DNA from: Sphingobium scionense
GTDB lineage: Bacteria > Pseudomonadota > Alphaproteobacteria > Sphingomonadales > Sphingomonadaceae
Direction of reading: 5' to 3'
Assembly: GCF_014197035.1 (NCBI RefSeq)
Contig: NZ_JACIEU010000028.1
Coordinates: 1 to 58,852 of the forward strand
DNA length: 58,852 nucleotides
Within the stretch, counting starts at the first letter, position 1; each line of letters opens with the position of its first letter. Below are positions 24,915-33,110 of this stretch, piece by piece. Made by a program: the position numbers and the translations under genes. The notes below the pieces were generated by a model that did not search any database, had not been told where the DNA came from, and worked only from the letters and a program-made list of their open reading frames with translations.

Positions 24915-25147
24915 ACGGCATCTTCTCCTCCACGCCCGCGCCGGGACCGATCCGGCTCATGATCGGCAGCCAGGGCCTGCTCCTGGTGCAGTCGTTTATC
25001 GCCTGGCAGCTCCCGGCCGTGCCGACCCTGTTCCGCATTCTCGTGGCCGTCACGGCGATCGTCGCGATGGCGGCCCTCATCAGCGCCGCGATCGGCGAGG
25101 ATCGCGAGAGTTCGCAGCCCTGGTGGAGACGGCGCCATGGTCGCTAG
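24911..25147 (+). CDS. Very small membrane protein of the tra operon
   Basis: 78 aa. Two hydrophobic stretches (LMIGSQGLLLVQSFIAW and LFRILVAVTAIVAMAALISAAI) and a basic tail (WWRRRHGR). Not recognised. It overlaps the preceding gene by ATGA and the TraW gene by 11 bases. Confidence 0.65.
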   Translation: MNGIFSSTPAPGPIRLMIGSQGLLLVQSFIAWQLPAVPTLFRILVAVTAIVAMAALISAAIGEDRESSQPWWRRRHGR

Positions 25148-25802
25148 TTCGCTGCATCGGCATTTCGGCCGTTGTCCTCTCCTGCTCCTGCTCCTGCTCG
25201 CTGCGGTCGCGGCGCCTATGGCTGTGCTGACGCCGTCGATGAGCATGGCGGCGACCAGCAAGATCGGGCGTACCTGGCCGATCGCCGAGACCGACGCGCT
25301 GAGCGAGATCGAGGGCCGGGCCGCCCATGTCCCCGACATGCAGAGTGCCTTCGGGCCGCGCGAGAACTGGTCGGCGATGAAGGCGGCGACGCTCGGGATC
25401 GCCCAGGCCGACAGGGCCCGGACAGTCGTGCCCTTCTATACCCTCGATACTGACATCCGGCTCCCCGACGGCAAGCTGCTCTACGCCAGGGGCTATAGCT
25501 TCAATCCCCTCGCCTATGTGTCGCTCCCGCAGCGGCTCATCGTGGTCCATCCGCGCGATCTCGCCTGGGCGCTGCGCACCGCGAGGCCGGCTGATTTCAT
25601 CCTGCTGGCGGCCGGTGGCCCCGGCGATGCCGACGCGATCACGCTCGGCGAGCGTCACGGCAGGGCGCTCTTCCTGCTCGAGGAACGCGTCAAGGCGCGG
25701 CTTGGCCTGACGGTTGCGCCGGTAATCGTCGCGCAGGCCGGACAGAAGCTGGTGCTGACCGAGGTCGACAGGCGCAAAACCGACCGGAGGGCAGTGCGAT
25801 GA
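25137..25802 (+). CDS. traW: Type IV secretion protein TraW
   Basis: 221 aa. A hydrophobic signal sequence (PLLLLLLLAAVAAP) is followed by the periplasmic TraW domain with IGRTWPIAETDALSEIEGRA, LPDGKLLYARGYSFNPLAYV and a region that aligns its fate with TrbC (DFILLAAGG). TraW works with TrbC, TraU and TraF in F-pilus assembly. It is followed by TraU with an ATGA overlap, the conserved W-U order. Confidence 0.88.
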   Translation: MVASSLHRHFGRCPLLLLLLLAAVAAPMAVLTPSMSMAATSKIGRTWPIAETDALSEIEGRAAHVPDMQSAFGPRENWSAMKAATLGIAQADRARTVVPFYTLDTDIRLPDGKLLYARGYSFNPLAYVSLPQRLIVVHPRDLAWALRTARPADFILLAAGGPGDADAITLGERHGRALFLLEERVKARLGLTVAPVIVAQAGQKLVLTEVDRRKTDRRAVR

Positions 25803-26812
25803 AACTATCGTCGCTTCGCAGATTGCTCGCGCTGGGCTGCGGCTTTGCCGCACTGGCGGTCGCGGCTCCCGCCCATGCCTCCAAATGCGAGGCGGGCACG
25901 GTGTTCAACCCGATCACCAAAGTGCGCTGGAACTGCATTTTCCCGATCACCATCGGCGGCGTAAAGGTGGGTCCGAGCGATCCGTTGGGCAAGGCGCTCG
26001 ATGCCCAGTCCGCCTCCAAGCCGCTGTGCGCCTGCCGCAAGGGCGTAACCTTCTGGTTCGGCGTCAAGGTCAGCTTCTGGTCGCCCAATCGCATGGTCGA
26101 CGTGGTGACCGAACCGGGGTGCATGATGGCGCTCGGCGCCGACATCATGCCGACCGGCGGCAGGCTCCAGGGCAGCCAGACCAGCATCTCGGACGGCACC
26201 AATAGCCGCAAGATGTTCGCGCAGATGCACTATTATATCGCGCCGGTCTGGAAGATGCTCGACATGTTCACCGACCTGCCGTGCATCGAGGATAATGGCT
26301 TCGATGTGGCGCTGATCACCGAAGTGCTGCCGACCTGGCAATCGGCCACGCTGGGCGCGATCATCCAGCCCGAGGCGATCCTCTTCGGCAATCCGGCCGC
26401 AGGTCTAGCCTGCATGGCCGACAGTGCCGCTGCAGCCGCCGGCAAGGTCGTCGATCCGCTCTTCTGGTGCATGGGTTCCTGGGGCGCGACCTATCCGGTG
26501 GCGGGCGATATCCATTTCGGGGACAGTGTAGAAGCCTGGGCGGGGCTCGCCGCGCGCGGCGTCTTCATGATGGGCCGGCTCGGCGCGCTCACCATCAGTT
26601 CGGCCGACGGCTGCTCGTTCATCCCCCAGCCGGTCTGGACCAAGAGTCGCTACAAGTTCCAGCTGATGGAGCCGGTCAAGGGCGGCCAGTGTGTCAATGT
26701 CGGCCGGCCAGGCGCGCTCTGGACCAGTGGCAAGCATGCGCCGGGCAAGGACAATGCCCAGTTCATGCTGTTCGAGAAGACGATCTGCTGCGCCGGGATC
26801 TCGACGCCATGA
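25799..26812 (+). CDS. traU: Type IV secretion protein TraU
   Basis: 337 aa. Signal peptide about 1-27, ending APAHA. The periplasmic part is rich in cysteines and contains NPITKVRWNCIFPITIGGVKVG, CMMALGADIMPTGG and FWCMGSWGATYPV, all typical of TraU. It is essential for DNA transfer and depends on disulfide isomerases, several of which are encoded in this operon. The gene overlaps neighbours on both sides. Confidence 0.93.
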   Translation: MKLSSLRRLLALGCGFAALAVAAPAHASKCEAGTVFNPITKVRWNCIFPITIGGVKVGPSDPLGKALDAQSASKPLCACRKGVTFWFGVKVSFWSPNRMVDVVTEPGCMMALGADIMPTGGRLQGSQTSISDGTNSRKMFAQMHYYIAPVWKMLDMFTDLPCIEDNGFDVALITEVLPTWQSATLGAIIQPEAILFGNPAAGLACMADSAAAAAGKVVDPLFWCMGSWGATYPVAGDIHFGDSVEAWAGLAARGVFMMGRLGALTISSADGCSFIPQPVWTKSRYKFQLMEPVKGGQCVNVGRPGALWTSGKHAPGKDNAQFMLFEKTICCAGISTP

Positions 26813-27132
26813 GCCGTCTGTCTCGCCAGATCCGCGCCCGTACGCCTGGGATTAGCCGATGGCCTTCCCGTCACCCCTTGGAGCCAGGCGTTCCTTGCGC
26901 GGCTAGACCGGCGCCGCATAGCCCCCGCGGTGCCGGCCGGACGGTCGGCGTGGCCACGACAGACGATGATGCGGTACCCCCCTCCTCGCCGCATGTCGTC
27001 GTGGCCGCGCTGACCGTTTTCGAAGGACAGGCGGTGTTTCGGGCGGAACTGCCCGGCCCGGTTCCATCCACGCTCCTGTTCCGGCTGCGGCGGGGATCCC
27101 GGCGGATCGTTCCGAGCGAGATTCGGCCATGA
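26809..27132 (+). CDS. Hypothetical protein between TraU and TraN
   Basis: 107 aa. The first 50 residues are basic and Pro-rich; the C-terminal half has beta-strand character (HVVVAALTVFEGQAVFRAEL and PSTLLFRLRRG). There is no membrane segment or signal. It overlaps TraU and the TraN-like gene by ATGA on each side, which is the main reason to accept it as a gene. No function can be assigned. Confidence 0.5.
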   Translation: MSRLSRQIRARTPGISRWPSRHPLEPGVPCAARPAPHSPRGAGRTVGVATTDDDAVPPSSPHVVVAALTVFEGQAVFRAELPGPVPSTLLFRLRRGSRRIVPSEIRP

Positions 27133-29060
27133 GGAAGCGCGCCCTGCTTCTTATGGCGGCGCTCAGCCTGCCCGTAGCGCTTCATGCCCAGACGGCGGAG
27201 GATCGCGCCCGCGCGGCGGCCGAGGCCTCCCGGGCAAAGAGTGCCGACAGCGACGCGATTCTCGGCAACTATGTGACGCCGGGGCTGGCTGGAGAGGCGA
27301 TCAGCACGGTCGATTCCTCCAGGACGTTCACGCCCAATCTCGCCTGCCAGAAAAGCGCGACTTTGCTCGAACTGCTCGCGCAGCCCAATGCGAGCGGAGA
27401 TATCGGAACGCTCAGTATTTCGCGCGACCGCGATCTCGACGGCAGTTTCGATGAAGCGCTGACAGTCCCGGTTCCGGTTTCAGGGATCTGCGCGAACGGG
27501 CTCATTTCCTGTGCGCCGGGCAGCTGGAACGCCTGCCGCTTCTTCCTCTGGGATACGGCCGCGTCGGGATCGCTCAAGCTCACCGAGGTCGAGCTGACCG
27601 ATCTTGCCGGCTGTTACTGCGTCAACAACAGCTGCGGCAGCAATCTCGTCTGGGGCAATATGGCCTCGGTGCTCAAGGATCTGGGTGGCGGTGTCGTGGG
27701 CGCGCTCACCACGAGCGATCCACGCATCGGCATCGCCCAGGCCGCCATCGAGGGGCCCGTCATCCGCTACATCGGCGCGCAGACCACCTCCTGCGCCGCG
27801 CAACCACACATCGGTGCGACCGCCTACAAGGCCAATCCCAATGCGATTCCCGGCGATGCCTTCAACGCGGCAGAGGCGAGCAGCGTGTTCCAGGCGCTGT
27901 CGGCTTCATCCACAGGAACCGGCCGGTCGCAGATCAATCGGAGCTGCACCGTGACCCGTCAGATCACGCTCGAGGAGATCACGCCGGAAAAGATCATCGA
28001 TCGGGTCTCGGGCGGCTATGCGACCGATGACTCGGTGCCTGGGCGGCGCATCTTCCTCATGGGGTCGCCGGCCGACAACAGTCTTTCCGGCGGATCCTGC
28101 ACCATCTTCGATTTCCACATGACGTTGCGCGTCAAGGAGCCCGACAGGCTGCAGCAGGTTCTCCTGACCCGCTTCGGAGCCGATGACTGGGCGCAGATCC
28201 GGATCGACGGCGAACTGGTGGGGTCGGGGCCGCAGGGCTGGACCGGCATGGGGTTGCCGCCGGGAAAATGCGAGAAGAAGGGCGCCTTCTATGCCTACCC
28301 CAATCTCGATATCGCGGGCAGGCTGACGCAGGGCGATCATGACATATGGCTGCGTGTCGCGGTTGCCGATGGCGGCGAGGCCTATGCCTCGATCGAGGCG
28401 CAGCTGGATGCCGGCTGCAAGGCGTCCGAGCAGCTTGTCGATACCTGCTCGGGCTATGCGTCGAATGCGACATGTCGGCTCGACGATGAGGATGTGGACG
28501 GCGTCACCACCTTCCGCAAGGGCGTCAAGACCGGGCTCAGCCCGCTGCCCCAGACCCGCCAGATGGGCACGGGCGCCTGCGCGATGCAGATCAGCCGCGA
28601 TTTCTTCGCGCGCCAGCGCAATTATGCCTGCACGGTCGACCAGGGTGCAGTCCCCCAACCCGATCTGTCGCGCGGCGCCTATATCATCGATCATTCGACC
28701 GAGACGCTGCTGGCCGACCGGGTGCGGACGGCCGATGGCGGCCATAGCCTCACGACCCGCAACTTTGCGCTTCCCGATCGTGGCAGCGTCAATACCTGCG
28801 AGCCCATCTGCAAGACGCGCAAGGCTCAGGCCAATAGCGCCGCAGCGCCTGATGGCGTGACCGGTTCGAAGCAGACCAATCCAACGGGCTGGGACTTTTT
28901 CTATCACGCCTGCCAGGACAGCAATGTCTGCCCCGCCGGAGAGGGCGAGGAACTGGTGCAGGGCTGCGGCTGCATCGATGATTTCCCCGAAGCGGTGGTG
29001 ATGATGCAGACGGTGCGTCTGGGCGGGGCGGATATGATCTGCACGGGTGCCGTTCGATGA
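27129..29060 (+). CDS. traN: TraN-like protein (conjugal transfer, first of two)
   Basis: 643 aa. Signal peptide 1-20 (ending ALHA). The sequence is cysteine-rich with LTDLAGCYCVNNSCGSNLVWGN near residue 160 and ALTTSDPRIGIAQA, which fit TraN, the outer-membrane mating-pair stabilisation protein. The C-terminal TraN hallmark (EQGRPQL, RGFTPEEFQALDFS) is absent here but present in the next gene. It is long for a half, so it may be a complete divergent TraN with a separate companion. Start overlaps the previous stop (ATGA). Confidence 0.75.
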   Translation: MRKRALLLMAALSLPVALHAQTAEDRARAAAEASRAKSADSDAILGNYVTPGLAGEAISTVDSSRTFTPNLACQKSATLLELLAQPNASGDIGTLSISRDRDLDGSFDEALTVPVPVSGICANGLISCAPGSWNACRFFLWDTAASGSLKLTEVELTDLAGCYCVNNSCGSNLVWGNMASVLKDLGGGVVGALTTSDPRIGIAQAAIEGPVIRYIGAQTTSCAAQPHIGATAYKANPNAIPGDAFNAAEASSVFQALSASSTGTGRSQINRSCTVTRQITLEEITPEKIIDRVSGGYATDDSVPGRRIFLMGSPADNSLSGGSCTIFDFHMTLRVKEPDRLQQVLLTRFGADDWAQIRIDGELVGSGPQGWTGMGLPPGKCEKKGAFYAYPNLDIAGRLTQGDHDIWLRVAVADGGEAYASIEAQLDAGCKASEQLVDTCSGYASNATCRLDDEDVDGVTTFRKGVKTGLSPLPQTRQMGTGACAMQISRDFFARQRNYACTVDQGAVPQPDLSRGAYIIDHSTETLLADRVRTADGGHSLTTRNFALPDRGSVNTCEPICKTRKAQANSAAAPDGVTGSKQTNPTGWDFFYHACQDSNVCPAGEGEELVQGCGCIDDFPEAVVMMQTVRLGGADMICTGAVR

Positions 29061-30151
29061 CGCCGGTGCGCGCCCTTCTTTCGACGCTCCTGTTTGTCGG
29101 GGCGAGCATGTCGCTGGTACCGGCGACCGCCATGGCCCAGCAGCTGTGCGCGGTCGATCTGAACGGCAATGGTGATGCGGCCGATGACGGCGAGACGGCG
29201 AGCTGCCATCTGACCGGCTCGGGCGGATGGATGTGCCCGATCGGCGAAACGCGCTGCGAGGCGGATGTAGCCGGAGCGATGCATTGCCCGCTCGGCGATC
29301 AATATGCGTGCGCCATGCCGGCCAGCGGCGGCGCGCCGACCTGTTCGCCTAACGCCTGCATCGACACCAGCACCAATCCGATCGTCGATGATCCGGTCGT
29401 CGACGATCCGGGTGTCGAGGCGGATGGCGACGTCGATGCCGACGGCAATTGTCTTGGCACCATCGAGATTTTCTCGGGCCGCGCCGCGCGGTGCCGCCCG
29501 GCCGGTCTCAAGACCACGTTTTCGAATTGCTGCAAGGACAAGGGCAAGATCGTTAAGGACGGCATGGGTGGCTCGATCTCGTCGATCGGCACCAAGATCG
29601 CCGTTGCCAAGGGCGTGTTCACCGGCATGAAAGCGGCCTATGGCGCGTTCAAGGCGGGCGCGACGGCGGGCCAGGCCGCGAGCGCCGGCGCCAATGCGAT
29701 CGTTGTCGGCATTGACCCCACATCGATCGCGATCAGCCTCGCCATCAACTTCATGATGGATTTCCTGCTTTCCGGTTGCGACCAGCAGGACATGGAAGTG
29801 GGCATGCTGCGCGGGTCGGGCATGTGCCATGAGGTCGGCAGCTACTGCTCCTCGAAGATTCTTGGCATCTGCGTCCAGAAGGCCCGCGGCCATTGCTGCT
29901 TCAACACCAAGCTCGGCCGGATCATCCAGGAGCAGGGCCGGCCGCAGTTGAAGGCTTTCAGCGCGATCGGCTGGGGTACGCCCAAGCAGCCCTATTGCCG
30001 GGGCTTCACGCCCGAGGAGTTCCAGGCGCTCGATTTCTCGCGAATGGACCTGTCGGAATATTATGCGGAAGTCGAGGCGCGCGCCCAATCCGAAATCCAG
30101 ATCGACATGAAGGACAAGATCGATGCCTATATGCAGACGATCAACAACTAG
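29057..30151 (+). CDS. TraN C-terminal-domain-like protein (second of two)
   Basis: 364 aa with its own signal peptide (about 1-28, ending TAMAQQ). The C-terminal 200 residues carry the TraN end signature: CLGTIEIFSGRAARCRP, CHEVGSYCSSKILGICVQK, HCCFNTKLGRIIQEQGRPQL and RGFTPEEFQALDFSRMDL. A central glycine/alanine-rich hydrophobic stretch (about 185-235) could contact membrane. It overlaps the first TraN-like gene by ATGA. The arrangement suggests that mating-pair stabilisation is handled by two exported, disulfide-rich proteins. Confidence 0.8.
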   Translation: MTPVRALLSTLLFVGASMSLVPATAMAQQLCAVDLNGNGDAADDGETASCHLTGSGGWMCPIGETRCEADVAGAMHCPLGDQYACAMPASGGAPTCSPNACIDTSTNPIVDDPVVDDPGVEADGDVDADGNCLGTIEIFSGRAARCRPAGLKTTFSNCCKDKGKIVKDGMGGSISSIGTKIAVAKGVFTGMKAAYGAFKAGATAGQAASAGANAIVVGIDPTSIAISLAINFMMDFLLSGCDQQDMEVGMLRGSGMCHEVGSYCSSKILGICVQKARGHCCFNTKLGRIIQEQGRPQLKAFSAIGWGTPKQPYCRGFTPEEFQALDFSRMDLSEYYAEVEARAQSEIQIDMKDKIDAYMQTINN

Positions 30152-31013
30152 GCGCGCGCGCCTGTTGGCAGCCATTGCCCTCGCCCCGCTGCTGGTCGGG
30201 GCGAGCGAACTGCAGGATACGGGCGGTCAGCAACGGGACGGCAATGCCCGCACGCGCATCCAGGATCAGGGCGAGGCGGCGATGGAGCGCGTGAAGCGCG
30301 CCGCCGACAAAGCAAAGACCGCCAAGCCCCCTTCACCAGCTCTACCGGCCAAAGCCGATGCCGCCGCGCAGCGCCGTGCTTTCGAGGGGATCAACAGGCG
30401 CAAGCAGGATCCCGCCATGGCGAAACGAGTGGAGGCCGATGTCACGGCGGCCCGCGATGCATTGGCCGTCGAGCGGGAGGCCGCCAGCCGTCGTATCGCC
30501 CAGGCCCTGGGCCTTGAACGGCCTGAAGAGGCAGCGCTGGCCGGCGTCGTATCCACCGGTGGTACGAAACGCTGGGTTCCCGTCCTGTTCGTTTCCTCGT
30601 CCATGCCGGTCGAGACGCTGCGTAGCTATGCCGGGCAGCTCGAACGCGCCGGCGGCGTGATGGCCTTCCGCGGCATGCCGGGCGGGATGCGGCAGGTCGC
30701 GCCGATGGCGAAATTGTCGGCCGCCATATTGCGCCGCGAGCCCGGTTGCGAAGGCCCCGCCTGCGCCATGCGCGACGTGCTGGTCATCGTCGATCCCCTG
30801 GTGTTCCGCCAGCATGGCGTCACCCAGGTGCCCGCGCTGGCGATGGTCCCGGGCGATCCGACCCTCCCTTATTGCGAGCGTGACGAGGCCAGCTCGCGAG
30901 CCGCGCACATCGTGCTGGGCGACGCTGCCCTATCGGGATTGCTCGAGGAATATGGCCGCCTTGGCGGCAAGGAGGAGGTGCGAGATGCTCTTGCTCACCT
31001 GGCGCGCCGGTAA
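30123..31013 (+). CDS. trbC: Type IV secretion pilus-assembly protein TrbC (F-type)
   Basis: 296 aa. Signal sequence at about 10-28 (RARLLAAIALAPLLVGAS). A charged coiled region precedes the TrbC domain with VPVLFVSSSMPVETLRSYAGQL and GGVMAFRGMPGG, the family signature, and DVLVIVDPLVFRQHGVTQVPALAM near the end. The first ATG lies inside the preceding gene (29-base overlap); a TTG at 30163 is another possible start. It acts in the periplasm with TraW. Confidence 0.85.
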   Translation: MPICRRSTTRRARLLAAIALAPLLVGASELQDTGGQQRDGNARTRIQDQGEAAMERVKRAADKAKTAKPPSPALPAKADAAAQRRAFEGINRRKQDPAMAKRVEADVTAARDALAVEREAASRRIAQALGLERPEEAALAGVVSTGGTKRWVPVLFVSSSMPVETLRSYAGQLERAGGVMAFRGMPGGMRQVAPMAKLSAAILRREPGCEGPACAMRDVLVIVDPLVFRQHGVTQVPALAMVPGDPTLPYCERDEASSRAAHIVLGDAALSGLLEEYGRLGGKEEVRDALAHLARR

Positions 31014-31581
31014 CCGCCTCTGGCGCGAACTCAAAGATCTGCCGCTGCGTGCTGCGGTGGCGCTCGGCGCAAGCGGTCTTGGGCAACCGGCGCGGCCTGC
31101 CCAGCTGCTCAAAGCTTATGGCATCGTGCTGCCCATCGGTCTCTTCGCCTGGTGGGCGATGCCGCAGATCACCCTGGTCATGACGCCATCGATCGACGCA
31201 TGGGTCGTTCATCGATCTCCGGGTCCGATCTATCGCGGCGACTTCATATCCTTCACATTGTCCGATCCCGTAGCCGGCCCGAAGCCCGTCGCCATTACCA
31301 AATATGCCCTCTGCCTGCCTGGCGACCGCATCAGCATGGTCGAGAGGCATGGGATTGGCGGGCCGGCCCTGAATGGCTGGTATTATTGCAATGGCACTCT
31401 GTTGGGCGTGAGCAAACCTGCTGCACGCAATGGCAAGGCACTCACGCATTGGCAGCCGGAAAGCCCGCGCATTCCCGAGGGGATGATCTTCGTCGGTTCG
31501 CGGCATCCCGACGGATATGACAGCCGCTATTATGGCCCGGTGGCGACCGAGCGGCTCACGCGCATGGAGAAGCTGCTATGA
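30985..31581 (+). CDS. S26-family signal peptidase of the conjugation operon
   Basis: 198 aa from ATG at 30985 with a strong GGAGG upstream. One membrane segment (YGIVLPIGLFAWWAMPQI) precedes the catalytic Ser region MTPSIDAW (S69) and a Lys at K106 in ITKYALCLPGD. Box E is VGSRHPDGYDSRYYGPV. This is the RP4-TraF/LepB type of serine-lysine peptidase. It may mature the pilin or other exported parts of this system. Active-site assignment is by motif. Confidence 0.82.
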   Translation: MLLLTWRAGNRLWRELKDLPLRAAVALGASGLGQPARPAQLLKAYGIVLPIGLFAWWAMPQITLVMTPSIDAWVVHRSPGPIYRGDFISFTLSDPVAGPKPVAITKYALCLPGDRISMVERHGIGGPALNGWYYCNGTLLGVSKPAARNGKALTHWQPESPRIPEGMIFVGSRHPDGYDSRYYGPVATERLTRMEKLL

Positions 31582-32465
31582 AGCGCATGCTCATCCTGGG
31601 CATGGCCTTGCTCCTGACCGCCGGTCCTGCGTGCGCGCAAACGGCGCCTGTGAGCGCGGCCGATCGTACGGCACGGGGCTATTGGTGGTACGAGCCCCCC
31701 AAATCCGGCGCTGATGATGAGGCGCAGGATGAAACGGTCCCCAAGCCAGTCATCCCGCCGATGGTGGAACTAGCCAAATGGTCGCCGCCCCGGATCGCGA
31801 AGCTCATCGTGGAGCAGCGCGACTATGCCGCAACCGTCCTCACGATCGACGCGGTCGCGGATTTCTGGCGCCTGCAGGATTTTGCCCGGCGCAAGGCCCG
31901 CGCCTTTGCCGGCGTCACCCAGCTGGCCATGCTGACCCATCCCGAACTCAATGCCAAAGCCGCCAATCCGATGGTCGGCGAGGCCCGCGATGCGCTGGGC
32001 GCGCAGAAGGACCAGGTGCGCCTCCAATATCTGCGGGCGCACGCCGGGGAATTTGCGCTCGTCATGTTTGCCCGGGAATCCTGCGGCTATTGCAAGGTGC
32101 AGTGGCCAATCGTCCAGCGGTTCCAGGATGACATGGGCTGGCAGGTGAGCCTGATGAATCTCGATCGCAGGCCCGACCTCAAGCAGCGTTTCGGGGTGGA
32201 GGTGACGCCGACCACCATGGTCATCCGTCGGGGCAGTCCCCAGCGCATGGTGATTGCCGCGGGGGTCGAGACTTATCCCAATCTTGCGCAGATGGCCTAT
32301 CAGGCCGTGCGATTGTTGAGCGGCGATATACGCCCCGAGCAGTGGCTGACCGGCGCGGGGGAGGAAGACGGCTTCTTCGACGCGCTGGCCAATGGCCCGG
32401 TCTCCTCGACCGATCCGCGCGTGGTCGGCGGCGATCTCATCGATGCCAGGGAACGCAGGCCATGA
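31578..32465 (+). CDS. traF: Type IV secretion protein TraF (thioredoxin-like)
   Basis: 295 aa. Signal peptide about 1-20 (ending PACA). GYWWYEPP is the TraF N-terminal mark. A C-terminal thioredoxin-like domain follows, with C169-G-Y-C172 (ARESCGYCKVQWPIV) and a cis-Pro loop EVTPTTM. Unlike F TraF, which lacks the redox pair, a CxxC is retained, so it may be an active oxidoreductase. It overlaps both neighbours by ATGA. Confidence 0.87.
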   Translation: MKRMLILGMALLLTAGPACAQTAPVSAADRTARGYWWYEPPKSGADDEAQDETVPKPVIPPMVELAKWSPPRIAKLIVEQRDYAATVLTIDAVADFWRLQDFARRKARAFAGVTQLAMLTHPELNAKAANPMVGEARDALGAQKDQVRLQYLRAHAGEFALVMFARESCGYCKVQWPIVQRFQDDMGWQVSLMNLDRRPDLKQRFGVEVTPTTMVIRRGSPQRMVIAAGVETYPNLAQMAYQAVRLLSGDIRPEQWLTGAGEEDGFFDALANGPVSSTDPRVVGGDLIDARERRP

Positions 32466-33064
32466 GGCGCTTGGGTTCCACGCTGGCCTGCGGCGTCTCG
32501 CTGCTGGCGCCATTGATGGTGCTGCCAGCGAGCGCCTGGGCACAGCAGGCAGACCGGGACGTCGCGCGGCAGGCGGCCATCCATCCGGTATCGACGGCTG
32601 CGGACATGCGCCTGTGGCTCTCCCGCGTGCCGGTGACGCGCGATTTTCCGCCCGACTTCGAGACCATGCTGCGCGGCCAGGCATCGCTCTATGTGATCGA
32701 GATGAGCACGGCGCCCGGCTGCCTGCCCTGCGGCGATCTCTGGACGAAGCTTCTCGCATTCCGCGGACGCTATGGCTGGCAGGTCCGAACGCTTGGGCCT
32801 GATGAGGCGGCGCTCCGATCGGGGCGGCTTGGCCTTCCCTGGGTCGGAAACCCGGTCGCATGGGTGCGGCCACTGGCTGATCCGGGTCGCATGGTGCCGA
32901 TTGCGATCGGCAGCGATCATGGCGCCAATATCGCTCGCAATGCTTGGCTTGCCGCCCGGATGCTGACCGGGGCGCGTGCCGCCGTGGGTGTGCGCGCCAT
33001 GTCGAAATTTACGGGAATTGTCGGCGTGAGGGCGCCGGTCTCTTCCAATCGGAAAGGACGCTGA
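32462..33064 (+). CDS. Second periplasmic thioredoxin-like protein
   Basis: 200 aa. Signal peptide about 1-27 (ending SAWAQQ). The central thioredoxin-like segment has C87-L-P-C90 in TAPGCLPCGDLW and a Pro-rich LPWVGNPVAWV loop. It is probably a TrbB-like disulfide enzyme that helps fold TraN, TraU or TraH. With the DsbC-like protein and TraF, it makes three CxxC proteins in one operon. Confidence 0.75.
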   Translation: MRRLGSTLACGVSLLAPLMVLPASAWAQQADRDVARQAAIHPVSTAADMRLWLSRVPVTRDFPPDFETMLRGQASLYVIEMSTAPGCLPCGDLWTKLLAFRGRYGWQVRTLGPDEAALRSGRLGLPWVGNPVAWVRPLADPGRMVPIAIGSDHGANIARNAWLAARMLTGARAAVGVRAMSKFTGIVGVRAPVSSNRKGR

Positions 33065-33110
33065 TCGTGCCGGGGCTGTGTCGTCAACTCTTGCCTTCAG
33101 GAAATCTGTC

